Shown here: positions 12,401 to 21,885 of the stretch, piece after piece | Position numbering within the stretch: the first letter of the stretch is position 1 | Layout: every line of letters begins with the position of its first letter | Assembly: GCA_001643675.2 (NCBI GenBank) | Contig: LSRY02000058.1 | Location: forward strand, 433,501-497,500 | Source of the DNA: Monocercomonoides exilis | Taxonomy: Eukaryota > Preaxostyla > Oxymonadida > Polymastigidae | Direction of reading: 5' to 3' | Length of the DNA stretch: 64,000 nt | Notes under the pieces: generated by a model | The model's input: only the letters and a program-made list of their open reading frames with translations | Databases searched by the model: none | Told to the model about the DNA's origin: nothing | Translations under genes and position numbers: made by a program

Positions 12401-15380
12401 AAACAGTATTTCCACTTATTGTTATCAAACTTCCTTCACTTCCATCGGAATTGTCAATCACAAGCCATCCACTGTTTGTATCTTTGCCTCTGATCGTGTG
12501 CTTGAAGGAGTCAAATGAAAGCTCATATTGAATTTCAATCATCCCATCAACGACAATCTTCTTTTCCTTTTCTTGCCTAGTCAAAGAATGTCTCAGAGTT
12601 AAACATGGGACTTCAGAAAATCCACAATAAAAATAATCAAATGCATCAACATTACTCGCAATAATCTCTTCTGGTAAAGGAATCAAATAAACACATAGAG
12701 GAATTGGGAATGACGTATTCCCATTATCATATCCCTGTATCTTGCTCTTTGTATCAAATGAAGCTGTCAATGAAGTTATTTTCCCACTTTTTGCTGTCGA
12801 TTTCAGATCAATTGAATCAACAAAAATATCGCTTCCCCATTTGGCCCTATTCCCTTCAAATGCTGATGAAATCAGAAACTCTGTACTTGTATCTTTCACT
12901 TTCAGCCCAATCCCTCCCCCTCTGCCTTGAGTGATTGAGGCATTACAGTTTCTAATATAACCTCCATTCATTGTCAATGAACTGCCGCTTCCTATTCCAA
13001 ACATCATGCTCCCTCCAAAATTGGAGAGTTCACTTCCGCAACCATCAAATGTGCACCCTTTAAGGGTTATTGAATGTGACCCCTCGCTCGCATTCATCAG
13101 CGATGGTCCTGCTGTTGTCCTCACTATGTTGGTGAATACGCTGTTATTAAATAGCAATGAAACAGTCGTTTCCTGAGGCAGCGAAATCAAACTTGTGATG
13201 CTGAATGTTTGTCCCCATCTCACGTCTTTCATTTTCAACTCTCCCCCATCCACCTTCACAAGCGAATTCTGAATGCTTCTCTTCTTTGAATGTGTAGCAT
13301 CCATTGATATATTCAATCTCTTCAAATTCATCAATCCACTTCCTCTCACTTCAAACAGTTTGCTTCTTCTGTTGTTTTCAATTGAGGTGTTGTGAACCAC
13401 TGAAAGATTGTTCGCAGCTAATTCTCCCCTTCCAACACAAAACAGTTTCAATCCATTTGCCTCAAATTTTGTTCTGATGGTAGAACCAGATGAAGAGACG
13501 CCATTTACAGTTATCGTTTTCTCGCCAACGTCAACTCCTTTTTCTTCTACAACCGTTCCTGTAAGCACCCTGATTTCTTCAACAAACCCCACAATCATTT
13601 GGGATATGCAATGACTGATTGTGAGGCATGGATATGTTTTATCAAATCCACAAAAATATGAGTCTTTTGCTCTCTCAACATTTTGCGAATTGGACACATA
13701 CCTTTCTCGTCCTCCAGTTCTCAGCCAACTACTTTTATCCTTGATAGTCTTATAACTTATTGAAACTTTGTTTGTTGTTGTTCTGGTTGAAAGGCATGTT
13801 GCATCAATTTGATTTTGAGTTGCATCATGTATCACAATATCGTGTCCTCCTAATTGAGCAGTGTTATTATGAAAAAAACAATAATAAAAAATAGTCACTT
13901 CTGGAAGGAATCTCCTTATCATCACTCCTCCAGCGCCACCTTGTGAATAACAGTTTACGAAACAGCAAGAATGACAACACATTTTGGGTTCAGCGTCAAG
14001 GACATCGCATCCCCCTCCTGCTGAGCTTGTTTCATCATTTCCGCTACAGTTTCGAAAAAAACATCCCATGATACCAATTTCTTGTTTTGAAAAGGTGCAA
14101 TACAAAATACTTATTCCGCCTGCATCATTTCCAGACCAACCATCTTCAAAAAGGCAATTAGATGATATCACTTGTGTGCTTATATAATTGCAACTAACAC
14201 CCCCGCCTCCTCCATCATCTTGGAGTGCTGCAGACGTGCATTTTTCGAATTGGCTATTGTTAACAGCAACCTCGGATATATTGAATCCAAAAATTCCGCC
14301 TCCTTTTGTTTTTGTTGCTTTACAATTGGAAAACGAAGAATTGAGTACTGTGAGCGTTGCTTCCTGATTGTCATGAACATAAAGTGCCCCTCCACACTCA
14401 GCAGTGCAACCAACCCATTCGCATAAATTAAAATATTGACTTCTTGTTGTCGAAAGTTGATATCTTCTAGTTAATGAGTTGTCAACCCTTGTATTCATCA
14501 AAAACGACGAATTAGACGATAAAAGTGAAGTAAAAGGTGATGTGGAAATTGCTGCTGTAAGCACGGTTCCACAAATTATCCCTCCTTCAAGAACATTCGT
14601 TGTGCACGATGTAACACAATTGTCGAATGTGCTCCTCAATGCACAAAGTCCTGGCTTTTCGTCTTCTAATGCATTTTCTTGGGTAATGTTATTAAATAAG
14701 CAGCAATCCAATTTTTCTGATGAGCAAGCTCCACAATGAAGAACACTTCCGCCTCCACAAAAAATTAAATTTGTTAGAATCGATTGTGAAATGCAAATTG
14801 ATGCTGAAATTGACGTCTCTGACAAACTTCTACATACACTTTGAGTTGATGATAATTGCGAAGCGTTGTAGAGGTTCAGCGACCCAAAGCATAAAAATGG
14901 CGAATGGTCTCTTTCTTTCAAATCAGAAATCAAAACATTATGCAAAAAGCACCATGAATCCGCATTTATGGATAATAAATGTTTTCTTTCGTTGCCTTTA
15001 AATATTATAGAAGAATAGTATATAGATGAATTTGATTCAACAATGCGAGAATTTATTGTTGAGTGTATTTTTCTAAATACGTTTGGGTTTCGATAAATCC
15101 CGTAAATATTCCATAAATCACAAAAAAATATGTTATGTATATCTTTTTTGTCCTCAAAATCTCCATGAAATTGTTGGTCTTTCGACTCTCTGCCAAGTTC
15201 GAAATGGATTAATTGTGGCTTTTTTTGCAGATCAAACTCCAGCAAATCCACCCGAAAAGTTGAACATATATTTGCACTAATAACGTATATTAAAATAAGG
15301 CTTGTTCTAAAATTGAACAGTGTCTTCTTTTTCCACAAAATACTCATCTTATTTTTGAAGATCATATATCCCATAAACAT
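6483..15380 (-). CDS. Giant single-pass surface protein with beta-helix-type repeats, 2,965 residues
   Basis: Intronless 8.9 kb gene starting at ATG 15380 and ending with TAG at 6483-6485. A hydrophobic stretch near residues 27-42 can act as signal peptide. The ectodomain (about 45-2615) is built of long cassettes. Each opens with a CG-x(4,5)-PC-x-[ST] box (five copies, for example CGFDKTYPC, CGYELFPC, CGEMTSPC). Each then shows many short beta-helix-like motifs such as GGGI and F..N.A..G.DIF, typical of pectin-lyase/Pmp-like folds. One membrane segment (around 2617-2645) is followed by a roughly 320-residue Lys/Glu-rich tail with a basic KRRKKKKKK cluster and no kinase. It is a paralog of the plus-strand gene at 46751-53644: the last ectodomain segment (around FFIPELESVEAKE) and the membrane region align well. 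A role in surface adhesion or variation is inferred only from the architecture. Confidence 0.9.
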   Translation of the reverse strand: MFMGYMIFKNKMSILWKKKTLFNFRTSLILIYVISANICSTFRVDLLEFDLQKKPQLIHFELGRESKDQQFHGDFEDKKDIHNIFFCDLWNIYGIYRNPNVFRKIHSTINSRIVESNSSIYYSSIIFKGNERKHLLSINADSWCFLHNVLISDLKERDHSPFLCFGSLNLYNASQLSSTQSVCRSLSETSISASICISQSILTNLIFCGGGSVLHCGACSSEKLDCCLFNNITQENALEDEKPGLCALRSTFDNCVTSCTTNVLEGGIICGTVLTAAISTSPFTSLLSSNSSFLMNTRVDNSLTRRYQLSTTRSQYFNLCEWVGCTAECGGALYVHDNQEATLTVLNSSFSNCKATKTKGGGIFGFNISEVAVNNSQFEKCTSAALQDDGGGGGVSCNYISTQVISSNCLFEDGWSGNDAGGISILYCTFSKQEIGIMGCFFRNCSGNDETSSAGGGCDVLDAEPKMCCHSCCFVNCYSQGGAGGVMIRRFLPEVTIFYYCFFHNNTAQLGGHDIVIHDATQNQIDATCLSTRTTTNKVSISYKTIKDKSSWLRTGGRERYVSNSQNVERAKDSYFCGFDKTYPCLTISHCISQMIVGFVEEIRVLTGTVVEEKGVDVGEKTITVNGVSSSGSTIRTKFEANGLKLFCVGRGELAANNLSVVHNTSIENNRRSKLFEVRGSGLMNLKRLNISMDATHSKKRSIQNSLVKVDGGELKMKDVRWGQTFSITSLISLPQETTVSLLFNNSVFTNIVRTTAGPSLMNASEGSHSITLKGCTFDGCGSELSNFGGSMMFGIGSGSSLTMNGGYIRNCNASITQGRGGGIGLKVKDTSTEFLISSAFEGNRAKWGSDIFVDSIDLKSTAKSGKITSLTASFDTKSKIQGYDNGNTSFPIPLCVYLIPLPEEIIASNVDAFDYFYCGFSEVPCLTLRHSLTRQEKEKKIVVDGMIEIQYELSFDSFKHTIRGKDTNSGWLVIDNSDGSEGSLITISGNTVLKSLVFSVPSALQNHKAFFYSSSQLFSLKDCSLAFQNSQSALSYVFLSATTGKVSVSSLNVLSLFIGNCPLIFLDGSNAAGTFTFMNVEDISTATNSILFEAENGASLTIKDSTLSAKAYSQTDLPSESIRVISTNSVKMLKLTNNTMGGFRRIEGNGGAVECTLGRDCSLEIVGGMISGCRSKGGNGGGLWAEMKEGSTFTLGNMTNTDSARTIFSNDESGLLQFTSCKATQNTDGEHGYGGGIYLHLEDGASSFILKKASFAGCDAREGKEIFINANELSSVISRRSIGFEVDMSDLTRLNGFERSTLNETFAIPLVVYLWDNFSGSAFVGGSSSHDFSMCGYELFPCSTIAKAVSNHFEEKKKDITILESFAFEEEFNFPTYEWIIKTNKNEMKCDVSDQKEGTQSGLIENSVSVSVSGIVFSLKKSLTFHESVFECCSGKLTLNGCGMEGGAETISTVFVKAVGGIVEVNEFGSKNIKKGDSSFFIVVEGNGESVPSMNMTNSHFGEISFGDGSVVECHGGIIEEMSECTFSSITRSKGSGGCVGFSNENDNDGRDYKVEINNCTFEGCAVVGEENEIGGGAFFYEASANTNLLMSKCEFYGCAAPYEKESVGYGGGIMLQLLKEKEEAFVISSPVFSSDKPNNAKFGKDLFISSPSLIKSIKNETLPFVKDRLEALTEDSMRGYDGENRECAIPLVYFWKSIGSSVHVAEEGNDVVVCGLYEFPCESVDYGLNRGSNITLESMMFHGVCNARSVTEMNGLKLEGTNMESDKIRFAQALEGDGDVVVECKGAVQFSELGILIPSDFENGANILIQTGSDAVKTSVIGCSIYTNENVKDEVSFVLISASKGIVSIEKTEIAGFSTMHEIMSISADCVTTMNNVTFEDISLSGKSAIAMSESVISGREDDDMGEAWNFLFEQCRFMNVKHNVANTPSLLCCNVQNEMRLKMENSIIDGCGSTSSNEGGSIFFLLNKGGRLEMNCTKIAGCFSTNVGRGGGMFLKSLSTAQKALPFVLSNITFKWNVALKGRDVFVKCTNLETQISEQQFLIDFGEPFVKELAIWGCTADNYGDEEDLLQKMLVFRSEFIFVSSIAGNSSDNKNCGEMTSPCSSLNVGVGHIIPSDYSQLLIWNETTLTGSCSAQKVTIKSMEANRNAEIKVNEINLADEGAVTTLESVRLEKVSFVFDEMENIVCSCLIHQLNGSLILESVSFQSESRSMENSQTLFDFSLIVVEEGLFEAEKCSVGHLKFSKPVFQILHSKKATFEDVGVDDVECKSSLIECGKSEKVSISKLAATSIWLEEESLIFDYGHSSLVLSLTLSSFTNISRSSDGSCIVCTSHPMSGFEMCNCSFHECSSESSKGSQVSITSAEKILMESCVFEGNLVSGAEENEISDEVCKWNGSVVDFSKSSVMMKDTTICNSSKGGMTVNGGTMNIKDGRFENNNPLIAKYPSLCRNIICSVSASLMISSLKGGDGVKDNSSMWILNDKCLFEGIISERASSFFIPELESVEAKEVEEEVEIAFKGKLLLPCNLSFMAMKQIGEEKQIEKFVFDESGFASETEAKGRVQKETISEAGEEAEVRVCILFGNADAPLSTQSFILKNRSEPKRKEDEKISEKVNKIEWSLIAFICCVIAVAILLFVIILIVGLKQKKHNRNGREIEDRDIDIIKNVKITECRKEDFVQRVEEEELRTLLMEESRNEMDAITEKVKEFQLCENKVIAENTFDCEEVMRMVPVNCVEMQTVASFQVCEENKCIKTDVSGNENWVQEMGRKAKKLKRKKGKKPKQTEEIDKSGDVMEETIVGLERFNKLEELSSDTVDNGRNERPIEYYIGLSSAPNSHFSIYGDNSEEKSADKLLEEKIKVLKEDLKNEDGEEEERAIMEIGEVIEARGKIKEIEGEELMKECEGFEGEVKLMDIDGCRDQKENSNGEMVKQKRRKKKKKKNRKREEKSEFAQNVIEMGLLDAG

Positions 15381-17339
15381 ATATCAATTTTTGTGCGTGA
15401 ACAAATTAATAAATAACTTTTTGATATTGAAATTACAGAATTCGAAAAAAAATGAACCTCAAAAAAGAATATTAAAAAATTGATTTTTATTTAAATGATA
15501 ATTTCCGCCTTTTCAAGTTATTGTTGATATTGTTGAAATGTTGGTGGATATTTTTCTTTCATTTAATATTTTTTCACGAAACGTATAATAACAATGATAT
15601 ATTTTATGTAAATTTTCAACACGAATTCATGAAACATTTTTGTCAAATATTTTGATAACAAATTGAGTAATTATTTTCCAAATCATGACTTTTTTTCAAG
15701 GAAAAGAATATCTGAGAAAAAAAAAATAAATTTTTTTATTATTATATTCTTTTTATTTTTTATTTTATTCTTTTTTTTTTGTTTGTTTGTTTGTCAAGGG
15801 TTCTTTTTCATCATTCAACTCCATTTTTCAAACCGAAATTTGTGTTGGAAAGAATTTGACTTCAAATAGAATCGGCCATTTCATCTTTTTGGACAGTTTG
15901 TTTCTTTGAAATTGTTCTTAACATTTTCGTTATTAAAAATGAATTTGTTTAAGGTAGTCGAAATTTCACTATCACTTTAAATAATACCTTTAATTTTTGT
16001 GTTTGTTTTCTTGTTATATCTGGAAATCTTTCAAATCGAATTTTTGATTAGTTAAATTTGATCGTAAAAAATGATTCACCAATGTGGAGAATTCATAGTG
16101 ATTGATGATTTAGAGAGGATTGATCAAAAAGAAAAGAAAGAAAAAAGAAAGAAATTGAAATTGAAAAAAAATTGATTAAACAAAAAGGATTTTTTTTTCG
16201 AAAACCTGAAAATGTTTAATAATTGTGATGGAATTTTCTAATTATTTTTTGAACACTTTGAGTTATAATTCCATTTCATTATTTCATTATGCAAATAACA
16301 TCGGATAAAAATTGCTTGTTAAATCAAATAAACTTTTCGGAGAAATCAGATGTGATTATCGCCTTAAGCGTTCAAATGATGATTAGAAATATTAAAACTC
16401 AAATATTTACTCTGCAACTTTTAAAAAAAAGAGTTCCCAAATGAAAAGACAACTTTTTTTTAATTCAATTTATTAATAATTTTTGTTTCAACTTTATCAT
16501 AAATTCGTTATCACCCGTATAATGAAAAAGGAATTGTTTTGCTTTTTGTAATCCAATGAAGTTTGATAAATACAGTTTTAATAGAATATTATCACAAATA
16601 TTATTGCACTTCTTTTTGAGACTATATCCGATAATGACAAAAAGCGATTTTGCTTGACATAGAAAAAATATAAAATTTTTATGTTAATTAAATAAATAAT
16701 GGGTCAATTATTCCATTTGGTGCAGAATTTTTTCTTTAATGAAAAATTTCAATGACTTGTTCCAAACTTTTTCTGCATCGTTTGATTATTATTTTTTGCA
16801 TTGTCGTGCAATCTGAAATAAAAATATAAAAAAATCGAAAAAAAAAATCTTTGAAAGAACAGTGAGGAACAAAATTCATAAGACAAAAAATTATGTCCCA
16901 TTTTTATTAATTCTTTTCAAAAGCACTTTTTTTCTTTCGAAAACAGTTTTTGTCATTAACAAACAATATTTTGACTAATTCACGCATTATTTGAAAATTC
17001 GAAAAATTGGAAATTTTTGAACTTAAAATCCATTTTTTTATTGGAAATGAATCCATTAAAATACTAAGTGTGATTAAATATATTTAGACATGTGATAATA
17101 AGCAACAGAAAATGAATAGAAAATGTGAAAAAAATGTTCGTACAGGGAAAATTTTGACAATAAACGAATATGATTATATTCGATGTGATGACATCGTGTT
17201 TTGACTGGACGGAATTCGCTCTTTTTCTTGAATTAAAAGAACTCAAAAAACACATTTTTTGTTTGATCAAACAATTCTTTCGTTATGAATTTGAGTTAGT
17301 ATTTGAGTTTATTCTGGTATAAAAATATTCTTTTTTGCA

Positions 17340-17395
<56 letters not shown>

Positions 17396-17560
17396 TTTTG
17401 ATGAAATTAATGTTTCATGTTTCTTCTTTCTTTAAAAATATTAATGTTCAAATATAAGGATTAAACTTCTTCATCGTTCAGAATTATTCACAAAGTTTTG
17501 AAAACTTAATTCAAACAACATTTTCAATTTTCACAAACTTTTCTGCAGTCTGCATCTTGA
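15381..17560. other. Gene-poor AT-rich spacer
   Basis: About 2.2 kb, very AT-rich, with only short frames that lack recognisable motifs. It presumably holds the promoter of the minus-strand surface protein starting at 15380. A 52-base A run lies at its right end. I see no RNA gene or mobile element in it. Confidence 0.5.
17341..17392. repeat. Poly-A tract (52 bases)
   Basis: Uninterrupted A run at 17341-17392 in the AT-rich spacer upstream of the calreticulin gene. No reverse-transcribed gene copy is visible next to it. Confidence 0.9.
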
Positions 17561-17779
17561 TCAATGATATAAACTGCTTAAATATATTAATAAATTTTTA
17601 TTATTTTGATCAAGATATTCCATTTTTTGTTTCAAAAGAAGAGTTTTTTTGCAAATGCTCGTCTTTTCTCTGACTTTGATTTCATTTTTTTCATCAGAGA
17701 TTATTTGGAAAGAAGAATTTGCTGATGGAGGTTCGATGGAGCTAATTTTTCTTGTTTTCATATTATTTTTTATCGTCAT
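17561..17779 (-). CDS. Possible small coiled-coil protein, unrecognised
   Basis: A 72-codon frame with ATG on the minus strand. The peptide is Ser/Lys-rich at the start and then reads like a short amphipathic helix (KTLLLKQKMEYLDQNNKNLL). It lies in the space where the first exon of calreticulin should be on the other strand, so either the two genes are divergent and overlapping or this frame is fortuitous. Composition is more protein-like than neighbouring random frames, but there is no family match I can name. Confidence 0.25.
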   Translation of the reverse strand: MTIKNNMKTRKISSIEPPSANSSFQIISDEKNEIKVREKTSICKKTLLLKQKMEYLDQNNKNLLIYLSSLYH

Positions 17780-17871
17780 TTCTTAATTGGATGATCATTT
17801 GATGGACTTATTCTTATTTCGAAAAATTTTTGTTTTTAAATATAACTTACTTAAAAAAATAATCTAAATAG

Positions 17872-19004
17872 ATAAATGGAAGGATCGTTGGGTTCTTGCA
17901 GTTAATAAGACAAAACATTATAAAGGAGAATGGGCAATTGAAGCACCAAAAAAATGCCAAAATCGCGAAAGATCCAAAGGAATGAAAACAATAACTGATG
18001 ATGGATATTATCAAATTTCTGCTGATATTGGAAGAACAATTTCAACTTACAACAAAACATTTATATTTTCGTACATGGTTAAAAACGAGCAAGATATTCA
18101 GGTCGGTGGTTCTTATGTGAAAATACTACCAGAAGGCATTAACCAAACCGATTTTGATGGAACAACTCCATATTACATTATGTTTGGTCAAGATCAGGAT
18201 AAAGGACATTCTGATCGTGTTCAATTAATTCTTAAAAAACATGGAAACGAATATCAACACACAACACCACTTCGCTTGGAAAAAGATACACGTACTCATA
18301 TGTTTACTATTATCATGTTCCCTGATCTTTCCTATGAAATACGAATCGATAACAAAGTCCAAAGAAGTGGGAAAATGTATGTTGATTTCCCTGGAGCTTT
18401 TGATGGTCCGACACTTCCTGATCCAGATGCAAAAAAACCAAAGGATTGGGTTGAGCTGCCTGAGATTCCCGACCCGAAAGCAAAGAAGCCAGACGACTGG
18501 GAGGAGGAGATGACGATTGTCGACCACAAGGCGAAGAAGCCTATCTGGTGGAAAGAGAAGCTCCACGGAGAGTGGAGTGCCCCACGAATTCCCAATCCGC
18601 GCTACAGAGGCGTCTGGATGCCGCCGTTGGTGAAGAACCCAGAATATAAAGGAGAATGGAAGGCTCCACGCATTCCGAATCCAGACTGGGAGAAGGCCAG
18701 GAGGAATGCTGCATTCAAGAAGATAAGATATGTGGGGATTGAAATCTATCAGCCGAAAAGCGGGTCTATTTTCGACAACTTCTTCATTGGAGACGATTTG
18801 AAAGAGTATCGCACGTTTGTGAAGCAGAACTGGGAGCCCACAAAGAGATATGAAGATGTGTATGATCCATACGAGAAGCCAGAGACTTTCTCAATGAGTG
18901 GAAAGGATCTCTTCAAGAACCAAAAGAAAGATGAAGACGATGACGATGACGATGACGATGATGATGACGACGATGATGACGATGATGACGTCAGAGAATT
19001 GTAA
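17872..19004 (+). CDS. Calreticulin, ER lectin chaperone (first exon not resolved)
   Basis: Calreticulin binds monoglucosylated glycoproteins and calcium in the endoplasmic reticulum. The visible exon begins at about 17872 after an acceptor AG, with a KWKDRW segment, then KNEQDIQVGGSYVKILP (calreticulin signature region) and a P-domain. The P-domain has IPDPKAKKPDDW-type repeats and a second set of W-A/M-PPRIPNP-type repeats. A C-terminal run of about 20 Asp follows, ending in VREL, an ER-retrieval-like variant of KDEL. The exon runs to TAA 19002-19004. The usual N-domain Cys pair is absent: the CGGGYVK Cys is Val here. The signal peptide must be on an upstream exon; a hydrophobic candidate starts with ATG 17736 but I cannot join it with confidence. 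An AATAAA lies at 19182-19187. Confidence 0.9.
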
Positions 19005-19320
19005 ATTTTTATAATTATTATTGATCATGAAAATTGTTGTTTAACTTGTCGCATTTATTAATACTGCATTTTTTTAATTTGATGTTTGTATTAATCATCT
19101 CAACTTGCGTACTTCTGATTTGTAAAATATGTTATTTTTAGAAATTATGGTTTTTGAAAAAATCCGCGTTTGCCCTAGATCAATAAAATTTCATTGTGAA
19201 GTTTGTGAAGCTTTAAATACAATTTGTTGGATGATAACATGATTTCATAAATTAAATATTTTATTTTACATTTTTGATTTTATCATTTTTTAATTTCACA
19301 AACAAAATTTTCAACAGACA
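19005..19320. other. Spacer between calreticulin and eL29
   Basis: 316 AT-rich bases holding the 3-prime end of calreticulin (AATAAA at 19182-19187) and the short promoter/5-prime leader of the ribosomal protein gene. No frame or RNA gene seen. Confidence 0.5.
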
Positions 19321-19814
19321 ATGGCAAAGTCAAAAAATCACACAAATCACAACCAGAATCATAAAGCACACAGAAATGGAATTAAGAAGCCACAACAGAA
19401 AGGCCAATTCTCACGTCGCTATGTTTGTACACTTCTTTTATTGAGAGTGCACTTATTTTTTTGGAATTTCTCAAATTTGTTGTTTAATAGATGGATCAAA
19501 AATATTTGAGAAATCTTCACTTTGTTCGCAAGCACAACAGGAAGAATTTGGCCAAATTTGTTGCTCAAAGAAAGCGTGACCTTCTGGCAAAGAAGAAGGG
19601 AAAACTTAATGAAACAAAAACCGACAAAACTTCAAAAGCCTCAGAGAAAAAAGTTGTCGCTGTTCAAAAACAAGAAAAACCACAAGAAGCAGAGAAAAAG
19701 CAACAAGTGAAATCTGTTGCAGAGAAGAAGATTGAGAAAAAAGCAGCACCAGCCAACGAAAAGCCAAAGAAAGCTGCAGCTCCAAAACAAGATAAGAAAG
19801 CAGGAAAGAATTAA
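19321..19814 (+). CDS. 60S ribosomal protein eL29
   Basis: Component of the large ribosomal subunit. Two exons, 19321-19422 and 19491-19814, are separated by a 68-base intron (GTTTGT...TTTAATAG, phase 0), giving 141 residues. The N-terminus MAKSKNHTNHNQ and HRNGIKKP is the eL29 hallmark; after the splice comes MDQKYLRNLHFVRKHNRKN, matching the family's DPKFLRN...KKHNKK region. The C-terminal half is a Lys/Ala/Glu-rich tail as in other eukaryotes. The splice is certain because it falls inside the conserved core. Confidence 0.95.
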
Positions 19815-20016
19815 ATTATTTCACACATTTCAAGAAGCTGAAGCTATTCATTCATGATCTTGACTTTGTCTTCAACAAAAGCATTTTTTAATACATTTTA
19901 ATTTTTTTTCCTAAAAAATTGAAAAAAAATTATTAGCAAATATATAAATAGATTGATGCAATTAGAAGTGTTCAACAAGTTTTTTGAAAGGTCAATTAAG
20001 GTTTCGTGTGATCGAA

Positions 20017-21688
20017 ATGTCATTTGTCAGAAAAAGCAAATTCCGTCATGTGTTTGGAGAGCTCGCCAAGCGTGAGTTTATGTATGAGGGCATAAAAGGA
20101 ACAGGAACTACTCTCGACACTAACATGATAAAGGTGAACAACAAGTACATCTCTTACATTTGGGAAGGTTCTGGAGGAGGTGCGATTTGCGTCTTTCCTT
20201 CAACACAAGTTGGACGTCACCCAACGTCAATGCCCCTCATTCGAGGTCACACACGCCCTGTTACAGATATGGATTTTTGCCCACATGATCCAGTCTGCAC
20301 TTTTTATTTCCACATTATTCATAAATTACTGAAATTAATCATCTTTGTTTTTTTCACTTTGCTATTTTTTCCATCCAATATTTTAGGATACAATTGCAAC
20401 AACATGCGAAGATTGCACAGTTCGTGTTTGGAAGATTCCAGAGAGCGGAATGCCAGCTGATGGAATTGAAGAGCCAGTTGCAGCTTTTACTGGACACGGA
20501 AGAAAATCCACTGAAGTTATTTGGAATCCATGTGCCTCAGGGATTCTTGCATCTGCGGGTGCTGATGCAACCATTAAAGTGTGGGATTTGAATTCAAAGG
20601 AAAGAGTCTTTTCAATTGATGGTCAACACGGAGATGCAATCCAATCCTTCCAATGGAACCAAGCAGGAAACATGATTGGAACCCAATGCAGAGACAAAAA
20701 AATACGTTTGTTTGATGTAAGATCCAATCAAAAAGTGCTTGAAATTCAATCACATGCTGGAGTGAAAACAGCTCGTTTCCTCTTCAACAACAAGAGAAAC
20801 TGGCTCATGTCAACAGGATTTGGGCAAGGAAGCAATCGTCAAGTTCTCATATGGGATGAACGAAATACAACCAAGCCAATCGTGTCCAACGTGATTGATC
20901 AAGCATCTGGTATCATGATGCCATTCTTTGATGAAGCCACACAGATTTTGTTCATCGGGTCGAAAGGTGAGGCAAACATAAGATACTATGAACTCACTGA
21001 AGATCCTCCACACTTCTTCTACATCACCACCTTCCCAGAGGGCACACCAACACGTGGCCTCACAGCTCTTCCCAAGCAGTATGTGCATTCCGAACACTGC
21101 GAAATCATGAAGTTCTTCCGTATTACTGCAAAAGATTCTATTGAACCCATCTCGTTTGTTGTTCCACGTCGATCAGAAATGTTCCAGGCAGACATCTACC
21201 CGCCAGTAGTGGACACGACTACACCTTCAATGACAGGCGAAGAGTGGATCAAAGGGGAGAACAAACCGCCGAGATATTACGTCTTCACAGCCGACGGGAA
21301 AGGCGAGCACTGCAGCGCAGATGAGGTTCCTGCAAGCGCCACGCCTTCTCCTTCTCCTGTGCAGTCGCCACAACCGGCTGGGTTTGTACCCGCTTCTTCG
21401 TCTTCAACACCTTCCATTCCCGACGGGCATGTGCCAAAGACACAGCTGGACGCTGCAAACGCGAAAATTGCAGAGTTAGAAAAGCAGCTGGCTGAAATCA
21501 AAGCAAAGGCAGAAGGAGGAAATGGATCTGCGAAAATTGAACAGCTTGAGAAAGCGTTGAAAGAAAAAGACGAACACATTGCAGACACCAAAGCGAAAAT
21601 TGAAGAGTTGCAAAAGGACATTGTCACAAAAGATGAAGCTATCGCAGAATTGAAGAAGCAACTTGAAGAAAAGAAAGCAGAACTGTAA
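20017..21688 (+). CDS. Coronin, actin-binding WD40 protein
   Basis: Coronins bind F-actin and regulate Arp2/3 and cofilin. Exon 1 is 20017-20292, the intron 20293-20386 (GTCTGC...TTTTAG, phase 0), exon 2 20387-21688, giving 525 residues. The N-terminus has SKFRHVFGELAK, the coronin signature just after the start. WD40 repeats cover about residues 60-330. The coronin C-terminal extension of the propeller is visible as FFRITAKDSIEPISFVVPR followed by FQADIYPP. A Pro/Ser-rich linker (about 425-455) leads to a long heptad coiled coil (about 460-525) expected to oligomerise the protein. ATG 20017 is chosen because MSFVRKSKFRHVFG matches the family start. Confidence 0.95.
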
Positions 21689-21885
21689 GGAACATTTCAC
21701 AATCAGAACGTAAACGTTTTTGAATTTCTTTGTGGCTATGATTTTTATTGTTTATGTCAAAGCTTTTGTCTTTAATTTTTTTTTGAAGAGTGTTATTGCT
21801 CAAATAATGTTAATAGCAAATTTAGAATTGGACCAACAAAACTTTTACGATCAAGTAACCATTTTGAAAATTGATTTTTTGAGAA

